Shown: piece after piece, positions 1 through 11,162 of the stretch
How the letters are laid out: every line of letters starts with the position of its first letter
Numbering within the stretch: position 1 is the first letter of the stretch
NCBI RefSeq assembly: GCF_018812025.1
Contig: NC_063053.1
Location: 6,921,623-6,985,622, forward strand
DNA: 64,000 nt
Origin: Megalobrama amblycephala
Lineage: Eukaryota; Chordata; Actinopteri; Cypriniformes; Xenocyprididae
Direction of reading: 5' to 3'
Notes under the pieces: model-generated
The model's input: the letters and a program-made list of their open reading frames with translations, nothing else
What the model was told of the DNA's origin: nothing
Databases searched by the model: none
Program-made: the position numbers and the translations under genes

Positions 1-278
1 TGTTTTGGCGCACCAAAAATATTCTCGTTGCTTTAGCCTATAATATTAATAATGAACCACTGTACTCACATGAACTTATTTAAATATGTTTTTAGTACAT
101 TAATGGATCTTGAGAGAGGAAATGTCATTGCTCCCTATACAGGCCTCACTGAGCCATTGGATTTCAACAAAAATATCTTAATTTGTGTTCCGGAGATAAA
201 CGAAGGTCTTACAGGTGTGGAACGGCACAAGGGTGAGTAATTAATGACATTATTTTCATTTTTGGGTGAACTAACCCT
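1..278. mobile_element. TTAA-flanked foldback element, right part, cut by window start
   Basis: The right end reads GGGTGAACTAACCCT followed by TTAA (279-282). The body matches the right arms of the copies at 20166-20899 and 57418-58176, with shared phrases such as the run around 'aatatgtttttagtac' and 'ggtcttacaggtgtggaacgg'. The left arm lies outside the window. No protein is encoded; the short open frame at 52-240 is part of the repeat. TTAA target sites suggest a non-autonomous piggyBac-type element (inference). Confidence 0.8.
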
Positions 279-1437
279 TTAAGTGCTTGAGCTTGACTAG
301 AGTAGGCCTATATTTCTGAACTTTGACTCAAGTGTATTTTTTACAGAGGAGGAAAAATAAAATAGTAACACAAATCGTTAAGCTTAGTTACCACATAAGG
401 TGCCAATGGTTCACAGAAGAGCCTCGGTTTTTATATAGGGGACGTGTAAAGCAACAATCAGGGAATATTCAAAGAGTTTCAGGAAACGCTTGCGGAGCGC
501 TTAAGGGCAGAAAGCAACAGGAGAGGATTAACACAACTGAGCGCAGGAAATGACATTTAACTTGTTAATATTTCTAGCTTTAGATTAATGATAAATTGTC
601 TATTATTTTCCGGTAAAAGGAAAAGATAAAACTGGTGTTTGGCCGAGGGCCCGAGCGCCGTTCGTATGCAAAGTGACAGCCAATTAATGCGCGCTGAGTT
701 CGGCTAATGACGTCATGCCTTTCAGCATCTAGTTTCGGGTAATGACTTTCCAATGAATCTACTGATTGAAATGTAACTTGCCTGGCCTGGGGCGAGCAGC
801 TACAAATAGCTAGAACAGAGGCAATCAGAAGATGGCTGAAGACAAAGGATACTCCCCTCCTTACAAATCAGTTTCTCCATATAGAGCTGCAGTCAGCCAA
901 TGTTGTGAATCTACGTGAGGAGATATGCATATATTGATGAAAAAAATTATTACGCCATAGACTGCTTCCAGCAAACATGCATTAGCATATTCATAGTAAA
1001 TATGAAGGCTATTTACGATAATAAGGTCGGATTATTCAATTCAATGAATGTTAAATAGATGAGCAAATAGTGTATGCGTTATCTACAATGACTTCTATTT
1101 ATTCTTCATCTCTTCCCAATTGAACTCTTCATTTCATTTAACTTTTCTCCTTTTTTAATTTCAGTCGATTTCTGTGTTGTTGTTTTTTAGAAGTCTACCT
1201 AACGTCCGGGTTATGTGCTGAGTAGCTTATTTGAGGGAGAAATCCCGCCCTGCGGCCAGCGCGCGGGAAAAGCGCTTTTTTATTCACCGCCACAGATAAC
1301 CGTTGAGATTAGCGCGCGAATGCTATGCATAAATGTATATGCGTGTGGATCAAGATAAAATGATGCCATTTCCGCGCGTATGGCGTCCCACTTTGTGTCA
1401 CAGTTACTCTGCAATCGTGTGAGAAAAGTTTTTAAAG
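279..1437. other. Intergenic, no gene; CRE site and a GC-richer patch
   Basis: No coding exon is recognised. A GC-richer stretch around 630-720 holds an octamer-like ATGCAAA and a perfect palindromic CRE (TGACGTCA, 708-715). A second CpG-bearing patch at about 1205-1390 includes CCCGCCCTGCGGCCAGCGCG. These could be promoter or enhancer remnants of a gene left of the window or a distal element for gpr151, but nothing links them to a transcript. Confidence 0.4.
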
Positions 1438-1613
1438 CAGGGGTGTCAAACTCAGCTCCTGTAGGCCAAAGTCCTGCGGAATATAGCCGTAACCCCCTTT
1501 AACCCGGTCAGAATTACGTGGAAACAATGTGGTAAGTGGATTGGAGCATGTTTGGAACAAATCTTTGCAAGAATGCGGGCTGTGGCCCTTTAGGAGTTGA
1601 GTTTGACACCCTT
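1438..1613. mobile_element. Short hAT-like element with 8-bp target duplication
   Basis: The ends are CAGGGGTGTCAAACTC and, inverted, GAGTTTGACACCC. The element is flanked by the direct repeat TTTTAAAG at 1430-1437 and 1614-1621. The 8-bp duplication and CAGGGGTG-type terminus fit non-autonomous hAT elements common in fish. It is 176 bp long, with no coding capacity. Confidence 0.75.
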
Positions 1614-2864
1614 TTTTAAAGTGTTCTTCAAGTAACTTCTTGTGAGGCCATTGCTACTTCTGGGCTGAATAGCCTATTATTGTTTGTGTGAAACAACTTG
1701 ACTCAGAGCCATCATTCATTAAAAGCTAGGAATACCTGTAAGAAGACGATGACCCCCTCCATGTAGCTTTTATTTCATATGCAATATTAAAATATTAAGG
1801 TTTATAGTGTCTCTAATGTTATTCTAATTACGTCATATTAGCCTACTTGTATAAACTTACCTTTTTTTACGGTCATGGTATTTGGCTTTATGGACTCTGC
1901 TGCCCTCTTCAGGATAACTATATGTATTACTATTCTCTATTTTTCATTCTAACTATCGAAAGCTGTGGAGATTTTAAATGTTTGCAAATTATTGAATGTT
2001 TTTGGGTAATTTACCTTGTTCTTAATGTACTGGTATTCATTTTGTGTAACTAGATAGGTGTTGGACTGTTGTTGCAAAATTGTTAGAATTAAGCTACATA
2101 GAAAATAAGTTCAAATTGCTAAAAAAAAATGTGTGGATCTATATCATATATTTTATTTTGAAAAGAATTATTTAAAGACAATTTAATTGTTTATTTGTTT
2201 AGGCTAATTGTTCAGAACATTGTGAAATATATTTAAGAATTACAAATAATAATTGTAATAATAATAATGGTTTAAATTATTGTTTAACTATAGGCCTATA
2301 GCATGGTTTACTTCCTGATTCTTCTTAGAAATAAAAAAAGGGAAAAAGTAATACTAACTATACTGTCCTAAATCTAATTTCCCAAGATTATTCCCTGTTT
2401 ATATGGCACTTCAGAATTATTTTATGCAATCCTTGAATGTACTATTTTAGTTATTGTAAACATTACAAATTCAAATTTGGGATGGAGGCATTCTATAATC
2501 ACTAAGCAAATGTACAAAATGGAGGTTCAAACCCTTATAGAGATCACCTGTTAAAGTAAGAAAGTGAGAAAAGTGCTTTTGAGAAATACAATGAATATGA
2601 GAATGCTCCACTATAAATTATAAATGATTAATACATTTATAGCACCTCAGCATTCCTCAGTTATGTATTATCATGAATGAAAAAAATTTCAATAAAGGTC
2701 ATGAAATTTAACTAAGAGCCTCCATTATGTATTTGGAAACAAGAAGCCAATAAACTATAGCCCTACCAGTGAGTGTTTTTTGTTTGTTTGTTTGTTTGTT
2801 TGATTACACTATAAATTATATTTTGTATTGAAAAAAGGAAAGTTTAGGAAAGGAAAGTCCATTT
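1614..2864. other. AT-rich intergenic DNA, nothing recognised
   Basis: Very AT-rich sequence with scattered short A/T runs. The 68-codon open frame at 1847-2053 shows no family resemblance or splice context and looks like chance. A (TTTG)n microsatellite lies at about 2778-2802. Confidence 0.4.
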
Positions 2865-2958
2865 CCTGCCTATAAGACCCAATACTCTGGAATAGGCTCC
2901 AGCATCGCCACGACCCTACTGTAGGACAAGCAGTTTGGAGAATGGATGGATAAATGGG
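2865..2958 (+). repeat. LINE/SINE-type tail fragment
   Basis: The segment 'ggaataggctccagcatcgc' through 'ggacaagcagtttggagaatgg', followed by a GGATGGATAAATG tail, is the familiar 3' tail of a fish retroposon (GGCTCCAGC...CGACCCT...GGATAAGCGG type). Only about 94 bp remain. Confidence 0.55.
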
Positions 2959-3971
2959 AAGTTTGTTTATCAGTTTGTCTCAATCAGAGATCATATTTTG
3001 CTGTTCCAAATACATAAGAAAAATCTCTCTGAACCCCTGCTGAATTTCATTCCATTGAATATCTTGCCCTGATTTTCACATTGTTTGTCAGAGTGTTATT
3101 AAAAATATTTGTAATGCCCCAGGGGCAATCACATACATACATATAAAAGCACTGACTGACAGCAGAGAGAAAAAGCAAGATTGTGTGTGTTTATAGAATC
3201 TTCTATAAAAGCTGGTCCCTCAAGTAAAAACCCTTTGACCTTCCAGGAAATTCTCCAAGAGGAATAAAAATAACCTCCTGTCCTGTGCACATTAAGCAAA
3301 CATTTTTGCTCTTTCTTTGTTGTTAGAAATTGCAAAAGTAAAGCCAAGGGCACTGTGTCTAGAAGAAATTACATACACACACTGGCCCAGAATTGTAAAA
3401 GCAAGTCTAAAAGAGTGACTGCAGGGTCTCTGAGCCACAAGATGCTTGAATACAGCCAGAATAAACATGAATGTATGAACTAAGAAAAGAAATATGATAG
3501 ATGTAGCTATAAGTCACACTCAAAGTAGATGCAGACATTTTTTTTTACTTAAAATATCTCCCCAAACTTCTAAAATGTTTCCACAGATTCCACTGTAAAC
3601 CTCCATTTATTCATAATTCTTTAAGTGGTAAAGTTCACAATGAGAGATATGTAGGCTATGTTTTGATAACTATCTGAACGCTTTTCAGTCACCATTTGCA
3701 CAAAAACACAATCCACAAAAAGAGACCTTTTGAGATTGTTTACTTCGTTCAAACTGCACTGGTGAGAAAAGTGGAAAGCCATTAGTAGCTATGTTTCAAA
3801 CGCACAATAGACAAATCTGGGTTTGTGTTTCCCTTCAGCTACGATGACGTTGATGCTTGACGACACTGAATGGCATCTCTTAAAATATCGCATCAGCAGC
3901 CAAGCGCGCGCACAGAAAGGTTCATCCACAGCAGAGTAGTTCCTACTGGATTACATCTCGTGGAGTTGGAC
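2959..3971. promoter_or_regulatory. Upstream flank of gpr151
   Basis: This holds the 5' flank and probable 5' UTR of gpr151. A TGACGT half-CRE lies at about 3844-3849, close to the start codon. There is a possible acceptor CCCTTCAG just before 3840, so an upstream non-coding exon cannot be excluded. No TATA box is placed with confidence, and no other gene is seen. Confidence 0.35.
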
Positions 3972-5138
3972 ATGGCAGCAAACAGCACATTTGTGAGTTA
4001 CGACGGTGGCATTCAGCAGTTAGAAGGTGAAGATACTAAAGTAATCATACCGGCTGTTCTCAGCACAATCAGTGGGCTTGGGATCGGCGGGAATGTTTTG
4101 GTGCTCGTGATACTAATCTACGTTTTTGCCAGCCAGGGTGCATCCGAGGCGTATGTCATGCTCGCCAATTTGAGCGTAACTGACTTGTTGATACTCTCTG
4201 TGTGCGCTCCCGCGCGCGCGTTCACATACTACATGCGCTCTTGGACTCTCGGACTACTGGCTTGCAGAACTACAGAGTGGATTCAGCATAGCTGTCTGGC
4301 GGTCAAAGCTTTCACACTGTTAGCGACGAGTCAAGCACGCCATGACTTTTCCACTCATCCCGAGGACCAGTCGAATTTCCGTCAAAAGAACGTTGTGATC
4401 ACCTTAGTGATCATATGGACGGTTGCACTTGTTTTTCCGGTTCCTGATATTGTTTTTTCCAGGTTAAAAGAAGAGGGAAACATCAGTCTGTGTGTCACTG
4501 AATTAACCTCTCAGTCCCAAGATGCCATGCGAGTGTTCAGTAAGATGCTACCATTGGGTATCTATGTTCTTCCCATCATCCTCTCTGCTGTGTGCCACAT
4601 CAGGACCATCTTCCTCATCAAACCCAGTACCAACGAGGAGGTTTTTCTTTCACGCCAATATGAGAATTCCTTGATGTATTTAAGCGTCATCGCCGTGAAC
4701 ACTCTCATGATGCTTCCTGAATGGGCCTCTTGGGTGTGGATGCGTCATAGTTCTGGTGAAAGCTGCAGACCTTCAGCCGGTTTGCTGATTTTCGCTCAGG
4801 TGTGCGTTTACTTGAGCAGCGTGTTTTTTCCCGCCATCCTTCTCACCATGCATGTGCCGCTCAGAGAAAGTCTTAGCAATCTGTGTTCGCTGTTGGCTTG
4901 TCGAGGTTCTAAACACAGACTGAAAATCGAGGGCAATGGAAATGAGATGCGCACAATGGTTATGAAGGTGTTGGATGAGCGGGAATGTGGGACTACAGTA
5001 GAAAGGCACTCGGATGCATGCTGTCAAACTCTCCCAGAACTCGAGCATTTTTGGAGCGAACGGCGAAACACGACAGTCACGGAGGATAGTGACCCTTTAC
5101 CATGGGAACGATTGAATCAAAGTAATGTTGAACTCTAA
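3972..5138 (+). CDS. gpr151: Orphan G-protein-coupled receptor 151
   Basis: Single-exon class A GPCR of 388 residues, near the size of human GPR151. Seven hydrophobic segments lie at about residues 24-52, 59-79, 95-120, 139-160, 190-215, 231-257 and 268-294. The TM2 aspartate is in LSVTDLL (D71), and a TM3-ECL2 cysteine pair is likely (C98, C174). N4 in NST is a glycosylation site. The C-tail ends LPELEHFWSERR...DSDPLPWERL, a signature shared with GPR151 (family knowledge). As in that family there is no DRY after TM3 (ATSQARHDF instead). TM7 reads SSVFFPAIL, so NPxxY is also missing. I chose the ATG at 3972 (G at -3, G at +4); an in-frame ATG at 3870 would add 34 residues in a weaker context. 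The receptor is known mainly from habenular neurons. The ligand is unknown, and galanin-receptor-like is the main alternative label. Confidence 0.88.
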   Translation: MAANSTFVSYDGGIQQLEGEDTKVIIPAVLSTISGLGIGGNVLVLVILIYVFASQGASEAYVMLANLSVTDLLILSVCAPARAFTYYMRSWTLGLLACRTTEWIQHSCLAVKAFTLLATSQARHDFSTHPEDQSNFRQKNVVITLVIIWTVALVFPVPDIVFSRLKEEGNISLCVTELTSQSQDAMRVFSKMLPLGIYVLPIILSAVCHIRTIFLIKPSTNEEVFLSRQYENSLMYLSVIAVNTLMMLPEWASWVWMRHSSGESCRPSAGLLIFAQVCVYLSSVFFPAILLTMHVPLRESLSNLCSLLACRGSKHRLKIEGNGNEMRTMVMKVLDERECGTTVERHSDACCQTLPELEHFWSERRNTTVTEDSDPLPWERLNQSNVEL

Positions 5139-5650
5139 CCCTTGACCTCTGTCGTTCCCGTGTTGGAAATTCAGTTTAAGATGATAGCAGTGTTTTGGAT
5201 GATAGCTGAATCTAGCTTGACTAAGCTGGGCATTAGCTTGTCCAAGCTGGTAAACCATCAACAAACCAGCTGCTAACTGGTCATACCATCTTATGTTGCT
5301 TTTTGGAACATGGTAGCTGATGAATAATATAATTCTTTATAAAAAGTGATGAGAGAAGTCTAGTAATATTTTGTACATATTACACCTTGCAAAATAAACT
5401 GTGCTCTAATGCATGTATTGACTATACGCAAATCTTTTCTGCTTGCCCTGGTTAGTTACACAAGGCCAAAAAGGTTTATTTTTTTTATTGTCACTAGTCT
5501 GCTTCAGTTTTGTCTGTTGTATATTTAATTAATATATGATATGTTCACTCAGAAATGTTTCAAGTATGTAAACAATAAAAATATGTTTTACAAATTATAA
5601 TTATGTGTATCATTTATTTCTGTTGCTGGTTAATTTCAAATGCAATTTAA
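5139..5650 (+). other. gpr151 3' UTR and flank
   Basis: Poly(A) signals AATAAA occur at 5393-5398 and 5574-5579, so the transcript probably ends within about 30 bases of one of these. A short minisatellite-like patch of AGCTGGT / ACCAGCT units lies at 5223-5283, a type frequent in cyprinid DNA. Confidence 0.55.
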
Positions 5651-6342
5651 AGGCACAATATGTAGTTTTTCACCACTAGAGGTCGCCTATTCAAAACAAA
5701 GGCGTAGCTTGATGACACTAGAATTGAGAATGGAATCATGGGAGATGTCATCTTCACCTCACAGCTGGTGGAAAAGAATCAAGATGTACGAATTCAACCT
5801 TTTCGAACTTTATGAATGATTATTTTAGGTTTAAGTGGTGTGTGTAAAGAAACTGTAAGCAAGCATATTACAGGTGTTTCTAAAGCACGTAGTGCCATCT
5901 GCCATCTATAATCTTGTATATAAACTAAGCTCACTGCAGTAAGTTAGATCAATATTAGTCATGGTAAAACATGGTATTCGCGGTAAATCAAGAAAACAAG
6001 ATACAAACAGTAAGACTAAATGTGCTGAGCTATATAACATGATTATATTTCTGTCTATAAATGTATCCAAACAGTTGTTCCCTTATAATAAAACACGTAA
6101 TACATTAAAGCGTATTTGGTTTTACCATGGTTTCTACAAAAAAAAAAAAAAAAAAGGGAAAAAAAGGGTAATGCGGGTATGATGTCATTGATAGGTGACA
6201 CACAGAAACGGTCCATATCCTGCTTAAAATTGCTTATTTCTCTGGATTTAAACATTCTTGGAAGTGTAATGTAAGTACACAAGTCAACACAATATGTAAC
6301 ACTGTTCTAGTGGTTTTTCCAAAAATCTTACATATTGTGCCT
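5651..6342. mobile_element. TTAA-flanked MITE (AGGCACAATATGTA type)
   Basis: The inverted ends AGGCACAATATGTA and TACATATTGTGCCT are each bordered by TTAA (5647-5650 and 6343-6346). It is 692 bp with no transposase. The TTAA duplication points to piggyBac-type mobilisation (inference). The short open frames inside are not genes. Confidence 0.75.
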
Positions 6343-6554
6343 TTAATATGTTGGCACTAACATTTCAGAACATTCAGCATGATTTACATATTTACATGCA
6401 TAACTAGCACAGCAGCTCTTAAAGAATAGTGTCAATGCAGGCAGATCAAAACACTGTTGAATATCAAATGTCAAGTGTCCCCAACTAAGCAAGCCAAAGG
6501 CAACAGCGGCAAGGAACCCACACTCCAACAGGTGACATCAGGTGGCAAACAGGT

Positions 6555-7660
6555 GGCATAGGTGTTAAAATGGAGAAAAAAACCTTGGGAGAAACCAGGC
6601 TTAGTCGGGGGGCCAGTTCTCCTCTGGCGAACAGTGCTTTGTTATGACTCAGGTTGCTATCATAAGTCCGATAGGATGGCAACATTCAAAGTATTTATTT
6701 CAGTTCCATCCAGTTGAGGATCTTATTCATCACGCCGGTATGGACGGTTGTTGAGGAGACACTGATAATGTTAATTTCTCTAAATTTTACACTATAACTT
6801 CAACACTTTACTCTAAATTGGCTTAATACTTGAAATTTAACACTGATGAATTTCCTGTGTAGGTGTTAAAATGGAGAAAAAAACCTTGGGAGAAACCAGG
6901 CTTAGTCGGGGGGCCAGTTCTCCTCTGGCGAACAGTGCTTTGTTACGACTCAGGTTGCTATCATAAGTCCGATAGGATGGCAACATTCAAAGTATTTATT
7001 TCAGTTCCATCCAGTTGAGGATCATATTCATCACGCCGGTATGGACGGTTGTTGAGGAGCTGCGCTACTGGTTGTCGTGTTGATGAGGCCTTCACAGTGG
7101 ATGATCTAGTTGACTCAATCTCTGCTGATACTTCAGGACTGCGTTGTGGTCGTGTCAAGGCGCAGGTCCTTGGTCTCACCTGGATACGGCCTGGATCCGG
7201 TTGACTATGGTAAACCTCATGATAAACAGAAAGACTATTAGCGTAGAAGCCATTCTTCTTCTGATGTAACGAGTACATCTGGTGTTATAGGAGGTGTTCC
7301 CGGTTCCGTCTGACCTAATTTATGCAGCCTAATAATCCTTTAATGGATTTGAAAATATAAATTGATAATGTGTTATGTGTATGCCAGGTTAAAGAGATGC
7401 ATTTTGAGTCTAGATTTACAGAGTGTGTCTGCTTCCCGAACAATGCTAGGAAGATTATTCCAGAGTTTAGGTGCCAAATAGGAGAAGGATCTACTGCCTG
7501 CGGTTGATTTTGATATTCTAGGTATTATCAGCTGGCCTGAATTCTGAGATCGCAATAGACGTGAAGGACTATAATGCATTAAGAGCTCGCTCAGGTAATG
7601 GGGAGCTAAACCATTTAGTGCTTTGTAAGTAATTAGCAAGATTTTAAACTGGTCCGCAAG
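6555..7660 (-). mobile_element. Degenerate LINE 3' part with internal duplication
   Basis: On the minus strand, 7648-7376 encodes the last part of a non-LTR retrotransposon ORF2: FKILLITYKALNGLAP ... SAGSRSFSY-type core, APKLWNNLP, then FKSRLK-like SRLKMHLF. This pattern is typical of the C-terminus of fish L2/Rex-like LINEs. Further downstream on that strand, about 196 bp occurs twice (6560-6756 and 6862-7058, 302 bp apart) with only a few differences, separated by unrelated AT-rich DNA. It is truncated and non-functional. The clade is uncertain. Confidence 0.65.
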
Positions 7661-8201
7661 AACTCTCACTTCCCATGCTGGAGACCAGCAAACCAGAAAC
7701 CAGCATCCATACCATGCAAACATACCTTATGCTGGTGAGCAATGCACTATATATTTAATATTGTAGGGCCTATATGTCTTTATGGTTTCAAAAGGTTAGA
7801 GGATAAAAGGAAAGACTGTGGCTCACAAAAACCACTTGAGCAAGCTATATTGTCAGTCAAGAGCTCAAAGTGGATGCTGTGTTAGTGTAGGCTCTATTAG
7901 TGCCGAATGGATGATTACCTTTAGGTGCTTTTAAAAGATGACGGTTCTTTCAACTAAAAGCCTCCTTGGCTATACAAAATACATTCTGACATTTACTCTT
8001 CCAGGGGTGAACTTACAGTGGCATGCAATATATAGGCCAGCAATGAATGATCTCCACAAATGTGGAAAATACAAGAAAATGTATATGTATGCATTTACTT
8101 AGGAGCTCTTCAGTTAGATGTGACATTAACCAAGCTGAACTTATTTTTAATCTATAACCTATAGCAGCTTGGCAGATTTTGTTGGTGTATGCCAAGTCTC
8201 T
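7661..8201. other. Intergenic, no gene
   Basis: A small ACCAGC/GCTGGT patch lies at about 7675-7738. Nothing else is recognised. Confidence 0.35.
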
Positions 8202-8202
8202 A

Positions 8203-8290
<88 letters not shown>
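8202..8290. repeat. (TG)n then (TA)n microsatellite
   Basis: About 20 bases of TG dinucleotides run directly into about 70 bases of TA dinucleotides. The long open frame read through it on the minus strand is an artefact of the repeat. Confidence 0.95.
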
Positions 8291-8291
<1 letters not shown>

Positions 8292-10047
8292 TTGAGAAAA
8301 TGGCACTACTTTTGAAAATCTTGTATATAAATAATGTTTTGTCAACAGTATTTACAACAGTTTAATTTAACCTACAGTACTTTAAGTAAAGTACTTTAGA
8401 GAGTATGAAAAGGAACCGTTACATATAAAGTGAAGTAAGTATTTGCATTTATTGCTTGAGTTTAACATAAGTCCAGTGATTTGTTACACAACAGTATTCT
8501 GCCTTCAATGGCCCACACATACACAAACACAAAAACTTGATAGACGCATACTCATCGAGGGGTTGGCCTTAGCCTCAGGAGATATGCTCATATTATTCAT
8601 GCATTTTCTATAATATAATAGCCATTACCAGTGAAGAGAGTGAAAGAACCAATCAGCGTGGGAATTCAGATGGATAGAGACAAGATGGTGAAAAAAACTG
8701 GGAGTAGTACAGCTCCACTCTACAAGGCCATCTACTGGCCTACTGGAGAAATATAGAGGGAGGTGACTTGGCCAGTAAGCACAACACCTGAGCACCTTAT
8801 AGCATAATGGAGGATTTTGCACAGTTTCTTATACAGATATATTATTATGCTGCTGCTGCCATGTCTTTCTGCTTTAGTTTTTCAATTAAACATGACAAAA
8901 TTAAGTTATATCTTAAGAATTCTGACAGTCTTTTTTCTTTATTCTGTCTATTTTGCAACATGGAAGTAAAGTTATATTTTCTGTGAATGTGTGAGACTTC
9001 CAGTTCATTAGCCATAAATAACTAGAAGAATAACAAAGTGCTGTAAACGTTAAAGCAATTTGCGCTACAAATCAGTGTGCTTATATTTAAGACAATACAT
9101 TAAAATAATATGATAAGAAATACAAGTTTGCAATATCAAGCAGCATAATGAGTTGGTTTTTGTATAGTTCAAAATAACTGGAAGTGATTGACAATGGAAG
9201 CCCTACACATTCAAGTAACAAATGGCCCCACCCAATCTCTGGTGTTTGTCAGTCACTTCTGAACAACAAAAAAAGTTGTTTCTTTAAAAATTGTCACTTC
9301 ATCGGAACGGTATGACATTTGGTGACTTGTGGCACTTACTATGTGAACAAAAAGAAATCATGGACATGATTCGAAAAGGCTAAATCATTGTAAAATTAAA
9401 AATTAATGGGAAATACAGAGAATCTTTGGGGTGCACAATCCACAAATAAAGCAAAGCATTCCTGTTCATTTCGGTTACATTTTTATTATGTTGTGTAACA
9501 AAATGCTTTCTCTGTGTTCAGGTTTGACTGTAATAATAATGCCATTGCCTGACACTATAAATTAACATTTTAAATATTAAAAATTTTGACAAGTAGTCAA
9601 GTATCAACAAATTGATAATGTCTAAATACATATCCAAATTCCAGACATGTTAAAGTAAGTAATTATGTCTGAAAACACTGATCTCAGCAAGAACAAATAA
9701 ACAGGAATACCCTGTAAATATTAATATGGTTATAGAGGCATATAGTGGCTATAAAATATTATATTCTTTATTTCTTTCCACCTGATGGCACCAATCTGCC
9801 TCCATTCGTTGGATTTTAAATAGTTTTGCTCTATTATTGTCTTAAATATACTGCATAATTTGAAAAAAGTGTTTTTAATAGGCCTATTTGTATTTTTATA
9901 TAGAAATAAATGGTGCATAATTTAGAGGTGAATATTCTTTAGTACCACAAAATACAAAATATTAAAGTAAAAAATATTATTGAACCAAAATACAGTAGCC
10001 TACATATTTATTTCATTGCAAAACCGCGAGGTGCCATAAGGCATAAC
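8291..10047. other. AT-rich intergenic DNA, nothing recognised
   Basis: No coding exon, RNA gene or intact element was identified. Several short open frames lack family resemblance. Confidence 0.35.
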
Positions 10048-10310
10048 CTGATATTGCTGAGTTCAACATGTTCCTGGGTCAACATTTTTGTTGATTCAAA
10101 TCAACCAATCAGATTTCAGGGACAAGTTTACAGATTATGTCAAGTTTAGGCTTAAAATCATGAATTGGTGCTTCTACATCAGTGTTATTCATCTATCATT
10201 TCCCTCTGATTTTTGGGATAACTTTTGGGTAGGGTTAGGTTTAGGGGTAGGAATAGGGTTAAGGTAAAATTTTGTTGACCCAGGAACGCATTCTAACTCA
10301 GCAATATCAG
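10048..10310. mobile_element. MITE with ~40-bp inverted ends (CTGATATTGCTGAG)
   Basis: The left end CTGATATTGCTGAGTT...TTCCTGGGTCAACA is mirrored at the right by TGTTGACCCAGGAA...AACTCAGCAATATCAG. The centre carries GGGTTAGG-type runs. A second, inverted fragment of the same family lies at about 22095-22262 inside the pank2 intron. There is no coding capacity. Confidence 0.75.
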
Positions 10311-11060
10311 GACGTGCGAATTCAAGTGTGAGTGACCCTTAAATGAGGTGCACATTTCAGTTTAAAAAATAAGGTGAACACCAGTGCTACTCAACTTTAC
10401 AAGCTCATGGGCTTAAAACAGTATCAAATAATAAAATAAAACATAAATAATTAAACATTTGGAAGAAGTCCCTTTTTCTGTCAACTGTGCAGTGAGTGCA
10501 TGCATATAAACGCGCATGTCTGAGAACTCGCGATTGCGCAGTAAGTGTACACACACTGTTAAACCCACGCGCATCATATTAGAATATTTGTACACATTTC
10601 ATATTTATTTTTTGTATTATGTCACAAAAACAGCGGCTCGAGGGACTTAGACATACCAATAACTAGAAGTATTTGACACGTTCACTATGAAGCATGTATC
10701 TCATGTCCTTTCCCTCCCTTAAGAGAGTTAATCAAGTGGCGTCTTTTATCAGATTTTACAGCTACCATACCTTTAACAGCTGTATAATTAAAATATATAG
10801 CCACATATTTCAAAGTCTACCTGACTAGGCATAATGTTAGTCTATTTTCGACCTCACAGTTTGTCCTCTCCGATCGCTACACTGCCACCATAATGAATGA
10901 TACATAATAATGTTATGGTTTTTAAAGTTGTTCCATTCCAATAACATTCCAAAACTGGAGCACGGGAAATACAGGAAATATGAGAATTTAGTGGCGTTCT
11001 ATTGTAACAAGTTGAAACACAGTTCGGAGATCCAATGAAAAAGACAAACAGCGTGTGATG
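10311..11060. other. Intergenic flank upstream of mavs
   Basis: No gene is recognised. The 3' part is probably the distal mavs promoter. Confidence 0.3.
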
Positions 11061-11162
11061 ACAGGGGAGGGTTGTGCTTTAAATGCCTGACGGAAGACGT
11101 GTAAACGAAAGTGGCTCAATCTGCGAAAGACTTCATAGACTGACCTTCCTCTAGTCTAAAGG
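11061..11162 (+). promoter_or_regulatory. mavs: Candidate mavs promoter and non-coding first exon
   Basis: A compact GC-richer stretch ends in a strong donor (CTAAAG then GTAAGT, GT at 11163-11164), as expected for a non-coding first exon. AAACGAAA at 11103-11110 matches the IRF core AANNGAAA, and GCGAAAGA follows at about 11122. IRF input would fit mavs. The link to mavs is inferred from position and strand only. Confidence 0.35.

Noticed and set aside
3870..3971. Upstream gpr151 start at 3870
   Set aside because: It has a weaker start context and would add 34 residues ahead of MAANST, which looks like a normal short extracellular N-terminus; not fully excluded.
8013..8345. 110-codon minus-strand open frame
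   Set aside because: It reads through the TG/TA microsatellite (IYIYIY, THTHTH) and has no family resemblance.
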